A DNA stretch of 64,000 nt from Mesorhizobium mediterraneum (GCF_002284565.1 NZ_NPKI01000046.1:403583-467582), one strand, 5' to 3'. Numbered from the stretch's first letter, positions 1 through 8,043 are shown. The notes: a model not told the origin generated them from the sequence alone. Numbers and translations are program-made.

Positions 1-561
1 CATCTGGTAACCGCCATCGGTCAAGGCGAACTTGTGGCCGAAGGCTTCCGCGAGCTTCCGGGTCGCATCCTCAGGCTGACCCGCGGTCGTGGTCAGGAAC
101 AGCCAATTGACCGGGTCGACCCCGTGCGCCGGTCCGTAATTGCGCAGCACGTCCGGCGTGTCCCTCGTCGGGTCGGTGGTGATGGTCACAAAGCTGACCT
201 GGTCCTTCATCGGCGTGGCATTCACCATCGTCTGGATCTCGGCGATCTTCTCGGCATGCAGGGGACACACATCCGGGCACGATGTGTAGATGAAGTGGAG
301 GACGACGACTTTGCCGCGCAAATCGGCCAACCGCACGACACGCCCGTCGGCGGTACGCAGCGTGAAATCGGGCGCCGGTCTGTCGAGCGTCTGGAAATAT
401 TTCTCGTCGCTCTGAAGCATGGCATCGACTTCGTCGAGCGAGTGCGCTTGCGCCGGATACGCAAAGCCCGCGATCAGCGCCGCGATGGCAATTACGCGTA
501 GCAGCAAACGCCTGCTTTCGTTCAAAGCCGGCGCGACGCGGCGAGCCTTTGGCCCGGACAT
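1..561 (-). CDS. SCO1/SenC family copper chaperone (3' end outside window)
   Basis: Membrane-anchored thioredoxin-fold protein of the SCO1/SenC/PrrC family, which handles copper for cytochrome oxidase assembly or periplasmic copper redox chemistry. 187 codons are visible and the frame is still open at base 1. A hydrophobic signal/anchor lies at about residues 19-38. The copper-binding CxxxC is seen as SCPDVC (Cys95, Cys99), followed by the family stretch DPTRDTP. The conserved distal His ligand would lie beyond the window edge. The ATG at 561 is preceded by AAAGGA at good spacing. It is the last visible gene of a minus-strand operon, 13 bp after the TlpA-type gene, so a copper function is supported by both motif and context. 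Confidence 0.88.
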   Translation of the reverse strand, partial: MSGPKARRVAPALNESRRLLLRVIAIAALIAGFAYPAQAHSLDEVDAMLQSDEKYFQTLDRPAPDFTLRTADGRVVRLADLRGKVVVLHFIYTSCPDVCPLHAEKIAEIQTMVNATPMKDQVSFVTITTDPTRDTPDVLRNYGPAHGVDPVNWLFLTTTAGQPEDATRKLAEAFGHKFALTDGGYQM

Positions 562-574
562 ATCTGTTCCTTTC

Positions 575-1120
575 TCACTTGGCAGCGATGCGGCTGCGGA
601 TGAAGTCGACCATGTCGGGCGCGTCCCATTCCGCCGGGCCGATCAGCCGGCCGATTTCCTTGCCGTCGCGATCGATCAGCAAGGTCGCGGGAAGGCCGAC
701 GGTGCCGATGGCGAACATGGCCTTGCCGGAGGTATCGATATTGAGGGCGAGATGCTCGATGCCGATCTCGGCGAAGAACTTTTTCACGATGTCTGGGCCA
801 GCGCGGTCCATCGACAGCGCGACGACCTCGAAATCCGGCCCGCCGAGTTCGGCCTGCAGCCGGTCGAGCGTCGGCATCTCCTTCCGGCAGGGCGCGCACC
901 ATGTCGCCCAGATGTTGAGCAGCACGATTTTGCCGGAAAAATCGGCAAGGCTTCGGGGTCGACCATCGCCGTCCTCGAAGCTGATTTCTGGCACCGGCAC
1001 CGGGGTTTCGTGAACGGCAAAATTCTGCGGCGGTTCGGAAGCCGATGCCGACCGCGAAAACACCAGCAGCATGCCAACCAGGGCCATGGCCAGTTTGCTC
1101 ATGGTCACGACTGTTTTCAC
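575..1120 (-). CDS. TlpA/ResA-type periplasmic thioredoxin
   Basis: Exported thiol-disulfide oxidoreductase of the TlpA/ResA/DsbE group, 181 aa. An N-terminal hydrophobic segment (about residues 8-28) serves as signal or anchor. The redox centre is WCAPC (Cys75, Cys78) in the usual context NIWATWCAPCRKEMP. Its start codon overlaps the stop of the DUF411 gene by 4 bp (ATGA), so translation is coupled. In copper operons such proteins reduce SCO or cuproprotein cysteines; that role here is inferred from the neighbours. A start at the internal Met7 is possible. Confidence 0.88.
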   Translation of the reverse strand: MKTVVTMSKLAMALVGMLLVFSRSASASEPPQNFAVHETPVPVPEISFEDGDGRPRSLADFSGKIVLLNIWATWCAPCRKEMPTLDRLQAELGGPDFEVVALSMDRAGPDIVKKFFAEIGIEHLALNIDTSGKAMFAIGTVGLPATLLIDRDGKEIGRLIGPAEWDAPDMVDFIRSRIAAK

Positions 1121-1557
1121 CGCGTCGCGTAGACGGTCGGCGCCTTGCCGTCCTTTGTGAAGGCGTAGATCGTCCAGGTCCCTGACTTCTCGCCGCCCAT
1201 GCCGGGCGCGCCGGTCGGCATGCCGGCCAGGGTGATGCCTGATATGGCGGGGCGTTCCGTCAAAAGCTTCCTGACGATGTCGATCGGCACTAGGCCGTCG
1301 ATGACATAGCCGTCAACCATCAGCGTGTGGCAGCCTTCGAGGTCGGCGGGGACGCCGGCATCGCTGCTGATCTGCGACAGATTGTTGACCGGCTTGATGT
1401 CAACCTTGAAGCCGTTCTGCTCGAGATAGGCGGCATAGGACTCGCAGCAACTGCATTGCGGGTTCTTGTACATCACCGCTTCGATCGTGGCGGCGACCGC
1501 GGGCAGCGGCGTTGCGATCAGCGCGGCAAGGGCGGCGAGGCGGTAGGTCAGTTTCAT
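1117..1557 (-). CDS. DUF411 family metal-binding protein
   Basis: Small exported protein, 146 aa, of the DUF411 family often found in copper/silver resistance loci. A signal peptide covers about residues 1-23. A cysteine cluster QCSCC (Cys35, 37, 38) follows the start of the mature protein and a further Cys lies in EGCHTLMVDGYVIDG, the typical DUF411 pattern. The ATG at 1557 has GGAGAA at good spacing; longer in-frame extension upstream is unlikely because it would run back toward the oxidase gene without a signal sequence. Lies 29 bp after the multicopper oxidase and overlaps the next gene by 4 bp. The biochemical role of DUF411 is not firmly established. Confidence 0.87.
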   Translation of the reverse strand: MKLTYRLAALAALIATPLPAVAATIEAVMYKNPQCSCCESYAAYLEQNGFKVDIKPVNNLSQISSDAGVPADLEGCHTLMVDGYVIDGLVPIDIVRKLLTERPAISGITLAGMPTGAPGMGGEKSGTWTIYAFTKDGKAPTVYATR

Positions 1558-1586
1558 TGCAGTTCTCCTTCGTTGAACGAATGGAT

Positions 1587-3068
1587 TCAGGTTACGCGGA
1601 AGACGGTCATCAGGCCGGCCATCTGGTGGTCGGCGACATGGCAGTGCAGCATCCAGTCGCCGGGATTGTCGGCGACGAAGGCGCATTCGATCGTATCTTT
1701 TGGGGCAAGCAGCACCGTGTCTTGCCATTGCCGGTGCGGCACCGACGAACCATTGCGCGACAGCACCGACATGCTGAAGCCATGGATGTGCATCGGATGC
1801 CACCAAGCGGTTTCGTTGCGCATGGTGAGATGACAGGTCGTGCCGCGTCTCAGCGTGAATTGCGGCGCCATGCCGGCGTGGCCGTCGCCGGTCATCGACG
1901 TGCCGTTGATCGCCCAGGCGGCCTCGCCATTCATACCGGGCATCCCCATGCCCATCATGCCGCCGACGCCGGCGAGCTTGCCACCACCCATCATGCCGCC
2001 TTGCAGCACGATCTCCTGGCGCTCGGCCCCGGCGAGATCGGGGGCCGGCAGCGGATTGCGCGGCAGGCCGACAGGCGCGTCGAGAGGATGCGCGCGCAGC
2101 GGCGGCGCCTCGTCATAGGCGAGCGTGGTCAGTGTGTAGGCGAGGCCATCATAAAAATCGTCGATCACGGCGTAGCGCTTGCCCGGATCGCCCTGCATGT
2201 CGAGCATCACATCGATGCGCATGGCCGGCGCGAGCACAAGGCGCCCGCTATCCGGTTCGTGCGGGTCGCAGGGCTGGCCATCGATCGCGACGACAACCGG
2301 GCGATGACCTTCGAAGCGCAAGGCCATGATGCGGGCGAGCGACGCATTGGCCAGCCGCAGCCTGATCCGTTCGCCCGCTTTCACCAATTGGTCGGCCGGC
2401 ACCGTGCCGTTGATGGTGACGACGTTGCCGACGCGGCCGGACATCGCCGCATCCATCATGTTGCCGAAGCCGGCAGCGATCTGCCCATCCTTGGCAAGTC
2501 GCCAATCCTGCAGCAGCCACAAGAGATCGCGGTCGACGGCGACCGGCTCGGCCTCCTCGACGATCAGTGCGCCGGCAAGGCCGCGGCCAAGTTGCACCAG
2601 GCTGTCGGCATGAGGATGATACCAGAAGGTGCCGGCATCGGGCGGCGTGAACTCATAGACGAAGCTCTCGCCCGGCTTGATCGGCTTCTGGGTCAGGCCT
2701 GGCACGCCGTCCATCGCATTTGGCAATCGTATGCCATGCCAATGAACCGTAGTGTCCTCGTCGAGCCCGTTGTCGACGACGATACGGGCCGGCTCTCTTT
2801 GCCGCAGGCGCAGCGTTGGGCCGGGAACTGTCCCGTCATAGGCCCACACTGGGGTTTGCGGGCCATCGGTGCCGGTGAGCCGGGCCTGGCTCGGCGCGAC
2901 CTTGATCCGGCGTTCCTCCGTGGCGGATGCCCGTACCGGACGCATCGGTGCGGACGCGGCAACCCCCGCCGCCGCAATGAGAAACCCGCGGCGTGAAATC
3001 AAATGATGGAAATCGGAATGCACCCTTATGCCCTTTGCGATCTCGGTCGACGGCGAGCATCTCGACAT
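1587..3068 (-). CDS. Tat-exported multicopper oxidase (CueO/CopA-like)
   Basis: Periplasmic multicopper oxidase, 493 aa, probably oxidising Cu(I) and so protecting against copper. A twin-arginine signal is seen as SRRGFLIAAAG near residues 25-35. Copper ligand motifs occur in the expected order: HWHG (109-112), HPH (151-153), HPMHIHG (424-430) and HCHVADH (475-481). A Met-rich, Gly-rich loop (GGMMGMGMPGM, about residue 350) resembles the methionine loop of CueO that binds Cu(I). First enzyme gene of the minus-strand operon DUF411-TlpA-SCO1. The start is uncertain: the ATG at 3068 has only a weak ribosome binding site and places the RR motif somewhat late; an internal GTG nearer the RR motif is possible. 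Confidence 0.92.
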   Translation of the reverse strand: MSRCSPSTEIAKGIRVHSDFHHLISRRGFLIAAAGVAASAPMRPVRASATEERRIKVAPSQARLTGTDGPQTPVWAYDGTVPGPTLRLRQREPARIVVDNGLDEDTTVHWHGIRLPNAMDGVPGLTQKPIKPGESFVYEFTPPDAGTFWYHPHADSLVQLGRGLAGALIVEEAEPVAVDRDLLWLLQDWRLAKDGQIAAGFGNMMDAAMSGRVGNVVTINGTVPADQLVKAGERIRLRLANASLARIMALRFEGHRPVVVAIDGQPCDPHEPDSGRLVLAPAMRIDVMLDMQGDPGKRYAVIDDFYDGLAYTLTTLAYDEAPPLRAHPLDAPVGLPRNPLPAPDLAGAERQEIVLQGGMMGGGKLAGVGGMMGMGMPGMNGEAAWAINGTSMTGDGHAGMAPQFTLRRGTTCHLTMRNETAWWHPMHIHGFSMSVLSRNGSSVPHRQWQDTVLLAPKDTIECAFVADNPGDWMLHCHVADHQMAGLMTVFRVT

Positions 3069-3164
3069 CGATTGACCTGCTGTCCGCGCCCGCTACGCCA
3101 CAATGAGCGCAGTGGGCGATCGAGCGCCGACAATCAGCCGCAGGACGGCTGAAACGGCGTCAGA

Positions 3165-3566
3165 TCAGATCGCTTGTCTTGGAGGGTATGGGTCGGGCAG
3201 GGAACTTCGCCCGTGAAGAAGCGGGGTCGGTAGCGCCAACGGCTCCTGCATCCGCGCAACTATCCTCATGGCGATGCCTTGCGGCAGCACCGCGAGCACC
3301 GGTGCGATGCAGGTCGGCGGGCAATGCATAGGATCGCCTTTGTCGCCGGCTCCTTTGGGGCACGCCTTGCAGTCGCCAGCCATGTCGGACGACATGGCCG
3401 TGTCCGCGTCGGAGTGCATGACCATGGCTTTGTCCGACGTCGTCGTCATCATCTGCGCCGACATGACGCTCGCCTGAGCGCCGGCAAGGCTGAACCCGGC
3501 GGTCAGGAAGACCGCGAGCAGCATGACAAGCAATTGCTTTGCCGACCGGCGTGCCATCATGCGCAT
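3165..3566 (-). CDS. Small secreted Met/Cys-rich protein, putative copper binder
   Basis: 133-aa protein with a signal peptide (hydrophobic stretch at about residues 10-30 ending in ALA-like small residues). The mature part is rich in Met, His and Asp and holds three Cys in the pattern CKACPKG...HCPPTC. Such composition is common in small periplasmic copper-associated proteins, and the gene sits 96 bp upstream of and co-directional with the multicopper oxidase, so it is probably the first gene of the copper operon. I do not recognise a named family with certainty (DUF2946-like is possible). Start could also be Met3 or Met4. Confidence 0.65.
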   Translation of the reverse strand: MRMMARRSAKQLLVMLLAVFLTAGFSLAGAQASVMSAQMMTTTSDKAMVMHSDADTAMSSDMAGDCKACPKGAGDKGDPMHCPPTCIAPVLAVLPQGIAMRIVARMQEPLALPTPLLHGRSSLPDPYPPRQAI

Positions 3567-3885
3567 AGGCTGGCCTCAAAGTGCGGCTTTTGCAAGTCCC
3601 AATGCCCTGACATCAAGACGAGAAAGAAGCCTTGGCTTCATACCGCTCACGCAATTTGGCGACCGGCTTCGAGAGTTCGCAACCCCCAGCGGACCGATGC
3701 GACGCAATTGCTGGCGTGCGCAGATCAACATCGTGCTTTGCTTAAACGATCGGGCGATTGGAATCGGAACACTTGCAGCAGGAAAACGCGTGACACAGCG
3801 GCGTCAGCTAGCGCTGCGGTATGGGTTTCGGAGTAGATCCAAGTGACTACTTAGTCCTGCGTCGCCTTTTCGCTAAAGGCGAATG
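3567..3885. other. Gap between copper operon and 24-aa peptide gene
   Basis: 319 bp with overlapping short open frames on both strands but none with a ribosome binding site and protein-like composition. It should hold the promoter of the copper operon on the minus strand. A hairpin at its right end is described separately. No copper-regulator box (CueR/CopY type) could be identified by eye. Confidence 0.4.
3862..3882 (-). terminator. Hairpin after the 24-aa peptide gene
   Basis: Perfect 8-bp stem TCGCCTTT/AAAGGCGA with a 5-nt loop, beginning just after the stop codon of the minus-strand peptide gene. There is no clear U-run after it, so it may be a weak terminator or an mRNA-stabilising 3' stem. 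Confidence 0.4.
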
Positions 3886-3960
3886 TTAACGAAGGCCAAG
3901 GAAGCTGAGTATCGCTATTACGATAACGACGGCCCCAACCAGCCAGATGATATTGTTCAT
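3886..3960 (-). CDS. 24-residue single-helix membrane peptide
   Basis: A very short gene with strong support. ATG at 3960 is preceded by AAAGGAG at ideal spacing, and an EcfG-type promoter lies about 60 bp upstream. The product starts MNNIIWLVGAVVIVIAIL and ends in FLGLR: one hydrophobic helix with a terminal Arg, an inner-membrane peptide. I have the impression that near-identical peptides are widespread in rhizobia, but this was not searched. Function unknown; the promoter suggests a role in the general stress response, perhaps at the membrane. Confidence 0.75.
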   Translation of the reverse strand: MNNIIWLVGAVVIVIAILSFLGLR

Positions 3961-4015
3961 GACAGCTCTCCTTTGTCTTTTCCGCGAATCCCGGGCAGCT
4001 GGACATAATTTGTGG

Positions 4016-4040
4016 AACGCCTGCTCGGCATTCTTGTTCC
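4016..4040 (-). promoter_or_regulatory. EcfG (RpoE2)-type stress promoter
   Basis: On the minus strand: GGAAC (4040-4036), 16 bases, then CGTT (4019-4016), i.e. GGAAC-N18-TT, the consensus described for alphaproteobacterial EcfG/RpoE2 sigma factors. Predicted transcription start is near 4008, giving a roughly 48-nt leader to the 24-aa peptide gene. Confidence 0.7.
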
Positions 4041-4462
4041 AATAGCCGCCCTCAGGACCGGGAGGCCCGCGCCTCTGGAGGAGCGCGGGCCGACCGGGGT
4101 ACGGGCCCCGATCCAGCAGCCAATATCCGGGAGATACCCGCTGTCATCCTACAACTGTTAGTATGCGCTAATGTTCCGTCGATGCAGGAAAAAGACGGTG
4201 CCCGGTGGGTGCCGGACGCAAGGCGCCTCGGCCCGCGGCTCGCATCTGCCAGAAGCGCGGGCTCTCCCGTCGACGCCTCGGCGATGGAGCCTATATTGCT
4301 AGTGCCGGCGAACCGCAGCATCGCTTTGCAACAGCGTGTGCCGAATCTCGGGATGAAATCAGTTTTCGGAAACGTTTATCGAACAACGCTCCATCCTTGG
4401 TGAGCAAAGACCCTCCGGCGGTGGCCTCACGTTACACCGTGCATACGCCGAGGAGACAGAAT
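4041..4462. other. Region upstream of the polyketide operon
   Basis: About 420 bp without a credible gene. It contains a GC-rich hairpin at 4064-4091 (9-bp stem GGCCCGCGC/GCGCGGGCC, 10-nt loop) that has no U-run and no obvious parent gene. The polyketide synthase frame is open upstream to 4205, but the protein family begins at the ATG at 4463, so this part should contain the operon promoter. I could not identify -35/-10 boxes with confidence. Confidence 0.4.
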
Positions 4463-5530
4463 ATGCCGGCCAAAGCCTATATCAACCGGATCGCGACAGC
4501 GGTGCCGGAGCACGAGGTTCATCAATTCTATCTGCGTTTCGCGGCCTCCATGCTTGTGGCCGATCGCCGAAGAATTTTCGAACGCATGGCTGATCTCGCC
4601 GGCATCGAGCGCCGCTATTCCTGCTTTGCACCCGCTGGCGACCCCGAAGGACCATCAGCAGATCTGGCTGGGACTTTTATCCGGGGCGCCTTTCCTGGAA
4701 CGGCCGAGAGAATGGCAATGTTCGGAGATGCCGCGCCTGTTCTGGCGCAAAAAGGCGTCGACGGATTGGAGCTTGGCGATGACGCTCGCCGCATCACTCA
4801 TCTCGTCGTTACTACCTGCACCGGTTTTTCGGCGCCGGGCATCGACCTGGATCTGGTTGCGCGATGCGGCCTGCCGGACAGGGTCGAACGCACGATGATT
4901 GGTTTCATGGGATGCTACGCGGCGATCAACGGTCTCAAGCTTGCCCGCCACATCGTCCGCTCCGACCCTCGCGCCAAGGTCCTCCTGGTCAATATCGAAC
5001 TCTGCACGCTGCATCTGCGCGAAACGACCGAACTGGAAAAGCTGCTGTCGTTCTGCCTCTGGGGCGACGGCTGCGCGGCCGCGCTCGTCACCGCAGAGCC
5101 GGCCGGCGTCGAGCTCGAGAGCTTTCATTGTATCGTGGCGCGTGAGCGGCGTGACCTGATGAGCTGGAGCATTCGCGACCACGGCTTCGAGATGGTTCTT
5201 TCCGGCCAGGTCCCCGCAGCGATTCATGAAGCGTTGCGGAGCAACCAGGACGCCATCCTCAGCGGCCGGACAGCGGAAGCGGTCGACCTTTGGGCCGTGC
5301 ACCCGGGTGGACGGTCGGTTCTCGACGCCGTCGAAAGGGCTCTGAAACTCGCGCCCACCGCGCTGGAGCCATCGCGCGAGGTGTTGCGCCGATACGGAAA
5401 CATGTCGTCAGCGACCGTCATGTTCGTGATGAAGGAGATGCTGAAGGCGCCGCCGGGCCTGCTCGGCTGCGGCATGTCGTTCGGACCCGGGCTGACGGCC
5501 GAAACCATGCTTTTTCGAACCGTGTCATGA
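4463..5530 (+). CDS. Type III polyketide synthase (chalcone synthase-like)
   Basis: 355-aa homodimeric-type ketosynthase that extends an acyl-CoA starter with malonyl-CoA and cyclises the product (alkylresorcinol, alkylpyrone or phloroglucinol type). The Cys-His-Asn catalytic triad is visible: Cys151 in GFMGCYAAINGL, His280 in WAVHPGGRSVLDAVE and Asn313 in YGNMSSATVMFVM. The C-terminal GCGMSFGPGLTAETM is the family GFGPG loop. The ATG at 4463 follows AGGAG by 7 bp; the frame extends upstream but without family sequence. Its stop overlaps the methyltransferase start (ATGA). Starter and product cannot be told from sequence; co-transcription with a methyltransferase and flavoprotein favours a methylated, oxidised phenolic lipid or quinone. 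Confidence 0.93.
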   Translation: MPAKAYINRIATAVPEHEVHQFYLRFAASMLVADRRRIFERMADLAGIERRYSCFAPAGDPEGPSADLAGTFIRGAFPGTAERMAMFGDAAPVLAQKGVDGLELGDDARRITHLVVTTCTGFSAPGIDLDLVARCGLPDRVERTMIGFMGCYAAINGLKLARHIVRSDPRAKVLLVNIELCTLHLRETTELEKLLSFCLWGDGCAAALVTAEPAGVELESFHCIVARERRDLMSWSIRDHGFEMVLSGQVPAAIHEALRSNQDAILSGRTAEAVDLWAVHPGGRSVLDAVERALKLAPTALEPSREVLRRYGNMSSATVMFVMKEMLKAPPGLLGCGMSFGPGLTAETMLFRTVS

Positions 5531-6240
5531 GTGGCCTGGAGCACCGTAAGCTTGCGCCGGAAATCCTTGACGGACTTGCGGCCGACGATCCGCGAGCGCT
5601 TGCCACGCGCCGCGACCTTCGTCACATCAACGCGCTGATGTTTCAGGCAAAGATCATGGCGTCGCTGCTCGGGAAATTTGTGCCAAAGCCGCCACGCCGG
5701 ATTCTGGAGATCGGCGCCGGCGATGGCTCCTTCATGCTGGCGGTAGCGCGGCGCATGGCCGGGCAATGGCCTGGGGTCGAACTGGTGATGCTCGACCGCG
5801 TCGACCTCATCACCGCGCAATTGCGTGGTGATTTCGACAGGCTGGGGTGGACGGCCGAAGGCATCACCGCCGATGTCTTCGACTGGGCAAGAAAGAATGA
5901 GGGCAGGCGGTTCGACGCGATCACCGTCAATCTGTTTCTGCATCATTTCGACGATGCCGAACTCGTGCGCCTGTTTTCGCTGATGGCGCCGAAGGCCCCG
6001 CTGCTGTTGGCGACAGAGCCATTGCGGGCAAAACTGGCGCTGGCCGCTACCCGTCTTCTCCCGGCAATCGGCGCCAATGATGTCACACGAAACGACGCCG
6101 CTCAAAGCGTGCGTGGCGGCTTTCGCGGCAATGAGCTTTCCGGTCTCTGGCTTGCGGCAAAAGGCAAACCGGTCGAGGAACGGCGCGCCGGCCTTTTTTC
6201 CCACATTTTCGTCGGTGCCAGCGCCGGTGATGACCTATGA
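5527..6240 (+). CDS. SAM-dependent methyltransferase of the polyketide operon
   Basis: 237-aa class I methyltransferase. The SAM-binding motif I is LEIGAGDGSF (about residues 60-69), an acidic strand end follows at MLDRVDL, and motif FDAITVNLFLHHFDD is the post-motif region of Methyltransf_25-like enzymes. It overlaps both neighbours by 4 bp (ATGA on each side), so it is coupled to the type III polyketide synthase and the flavoprotein. Its likely substrate is the polyketide product; O- versus C-methylation cannot be told. Start fixed by the overlap. Confidence 0.88.
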   Translation: MSGLEHRKLAPEILDGLAADDPRALATRRDLRHINALMFQAKIMASLLGKFVPKPPRRILEIGAGDGSFMLAVARRMAGQWPGVELVMLDRVDLITAQLRGDFDRLGWTAEGITADVFDWARKNEGRRFDAITVNLFLHHFDDAELVRLFSLMAPKAPLLLATEPLRAKLALAATRLLPAIGANDVTRNDAAQSVRGGFRGNELSGLWLAAKGKPVEERRAGLFSHIFVGASAGDDL

Positions 6241-7466
6241 CGCGGACCCATGACGCGATCATCATAGGCGCCGGCCCGGCGGGCACGTCCGTCGCGCTCA
6301 CGCTGGCCCGGCGCGGGTGGGCCGTGGCTATCGTGGAGAAGAGCGCGTTCCCGCGCCGCAAGGTCTGCGGCGAATATATATCGGCAAGCAATCTTGCGCT
6401 TCTGGACCAGCTGGAGATCGGCGATGCCTGGCGTGCCAATGCCGGCCCCGAAATCCGCCGCGTCGGCTTCTTTTCCGGCGAAGCTAGTGTCGAGGCGCCC
6501 ATGCCTCCTGCAAAAAATGGGCCCCGTGCAAAAGATCGGCCCGCTGCAAACGATGGTTTCGGCCGGGCGCTTGGCCGGGACATTCTCGACTGTCTGCTTT
6601 TGCAGGCGGCGCGATCGGCGGGCGTCGAGATATTTCAGCCTTGCCGCGCCGTCGCCATCGAGCGGGATGGCGAGGTGCAAATGGTGCGAATTCAAGCCGG
6701 AGACGAAACGTCGATGTTACGTGCCTCGGTGATTGTCGCCGCACACGGCTCCTGGGAACCAGGACCGCTGCCCAGCCAGCCCGGAAAGAGCAACCGCCCC
6801 TCGGACCTGCTCGGCTTCAAGGCGCATTTCGCCGGGTCGTCCCTGGCGCCTGATTTGATGCCTCTGCTGGCGTTTCCGGGCGGTTATGGCGGCATGGTCT
6901 CGGCGGATCATGGCCGGTTGTCGATCTCGTGCTGCATTCGGCGCGATATGCTGGCGCGGTTGCGTAAACACCGTGGCCCAAACCACAGCCATGTATCGGC
7001 CGCCGATGCGATCTCCCGCCATCTGATGGAATCGTGCCGGGGTGTCAGGGATGCCCTTGGGGCAGCTCACCGCGACGGTCCGTGGCTTGCCGCAGGCCCG
7101 ATCCGGCCGGGCATTCGCTCCTGCTACGAACGGGACATCTTCCGCGTCGGCAATGCAGCCGGAGAGTCTCATCCTGTTATCGCCGAGGGCATCTCGATGG
7201 CGCTTCAGTCCGGCTGGCTGCTGGCTTGCGAACTCGCATGCGCGCCAAGCGGCCGGGTGGGGCGCGAGGCTGCCGGCAGACGCTATGAGGCGGCCTGGAA
7301 AAGACTGTTTTCGACACGGGTCCACGCCGCTGCAGCACTTGCCGGAGTTGCCCTTCGCCCCGGCAGCGCCACCTTGATGGCGGCAATTGTCCGGAATTTC
7401 CCGCAGACACTGACATTGGGCGCGCAACTAAGCGGCAAGACAAAGCCGGTTCCCGGCTTTGTCTGA
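6237..7466 (+). CDS. FAD-dependent oxidoreductase of the polyketide operon
   Basis: 409-aa flavoprotein of the geranylgeranyl reductase/UbiH-like monooxygenase superfamily. The N-terminal dinucleotide site is IIIGAGPAGTSVA (GAGPAG at 11-16), then the family stretch PRRKVCGEYIS, and a C-terminal FAD-binding motif VGNAAGESHPVIAEGI. By analogy with the flavoprotein of the Streptomyces srs operon it may hydroxylate the phenolic ring made by the two upstream enzymes; a reductase role is equally possible from sequence. Coupled to the methyltransferase by an ATGA overlap. Last gene of the operon; a strong hairpin follows about 200 bp downstream. Confidence 0.87.
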   Translation: MTRTHDAIIIGAGPAGTSVALTLARRGWAVAIVEKSAFPRRKVCGEYISASNLALLDQLEIGDAWRANAGPEIRRVGFFSGEASVEAPMPPAKNGPRAKDRPAANDGFGRALGRDILDCLLLQAARSAGVEIFQPCRAVAIERDGEVQMVRIQAGDETSMLRASVIVAAHGSWEPGPLPSQPGKSNRPSDLLGFKAHFAGSSLAPDLMPLLAFPGGYGGMVSADHGRLSISCCIRRDMLARLRKHRGPNHSHVSAADAISRHLMESCRGVRDALGAAHRDGPWLAAGPIRPGIRSCYERDIFRVGNAAGESHPVIAEGISMALQSGWLLACELACAPSGRVGREAAGRRYEAAWKRLFSTRVHAAAALAGVALRPGSATLMAAIVRNFPQTLTLGAQLSGKTKPVPGFV

Positions 7467-7779
7467 CAAGTGGTGCGACGCGTCAGGCGCAAACCAAGTG
7501 CCACAGCGTCCTCGACAAGCGTTAGCTCTGCGGCAGCAATGCTGGCGCAAACAACAAACGGGCACCGTCTTTTTTTCGGTTTCGATGGAACAACATCCGC
7601 CCGCCACGGTTGGAAGCGCAGTCGTTCTACTCCAGCGACTATGAAGGCCGTTCGGACGGCATTCGGACAAAGGCCCCGCGCTTCCTCCCCGCGGGGCCTT
7701 TTCTGTCGCTGCAGAATTTTCACGGAATTTGGAGCGCACCCGAACCGGGCGGGCTAGCCGGGCCTATTAAATGCTGCCG
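7467..7779. other. Gap with terminator; possible small RNA
   Basis: 313 bp between convergent genes. Short open frames here lack ribosome binding sites. The only clear element is the terminator at 7670-7702. Because that lies about 200 bp after the operon stop, the stretch could be a long 3' UTR or an independent small RNA; no promoter for the latter could be identified. Confidence 0.35.
7670..7702. terminator. Strong rho-independent terminator (both directions)
   Basis: Perfect 10-bp stem AAGGCCCCGC/GCGGGGCCTT with an 11-nt loop followed by TTTT on the plus strand. It lies between the convergent polyketide operon and the acidic-protein gene and could serve both. The loop reads CTTCCTCCCC after the GCG, an anti-Shine-Dalgarno-like sequence. 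Confidence 0.8.
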
Positions 7780-8043
7780 TCATGGCTCGTCGATGTCTTG
7801 TTTCGAAGGATTACGCGCGAGAGCGCGTTCCTCCTCATCGTCCGGCAGCGCCTCGTCGCTGTCCTGGTACGGATTGTCGTCGTCTTCCTCGGGCAGTTCA
7901 CCCTCTTTCTCGAGGTCATAACGGATGTCGCCGTTTCCCGGCACGCTGTCTGGTAGAATTTTGCCGCCTTTGATCGCGTCCCAATCCTGCTGTTCGATTG
8001 TCGGGCCTTCGGACGGATCGTCGGATTTTCTGCGCGGTGCCAT
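7780..8043 (-). CDS. Small acidic hydrophilic protein of unknown function
   Basis: 87-aa soluble protein, strongly acidic in its second half (EDDDNPYQDSDEALPDDEEE) with a basic start (MAPRRKSDDPS). No signal peptide or membrane segment. The ATG at 8043 is preceded by AGGAG. An EcfG-type promoter sits about 36 bp upstream, so it is probably a general-stress gene; it is divergent from the APGQ-repeat gene which also has such a promoter. Likely intrinsically disordered. No family recognised. Confidence 0.72.
   Translation of the reverse strand: MAPRRKSDDPSEGPTIEQQDWDAIKGGKILPDSVPGNGDIRYDLEKEGELPEEDDDNPYQDSDEALPDDEEERALARNPSKQDIDEP

Noticed and set aside
1512..2996. A 494-codon open frame on the plus strand opposite the multicopper oxidase
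   Set aside because: It is an antisense shadow: His/Arg/Gly-rich composition with no domain, while the minus strand carries all the copper motifs.
4064..4091. GC-rich hairpin upstream of the polyketide operon as a terminator
   Set aside because: No gene ends nearby on the matching strand and there is no U-run; its role is unclear.
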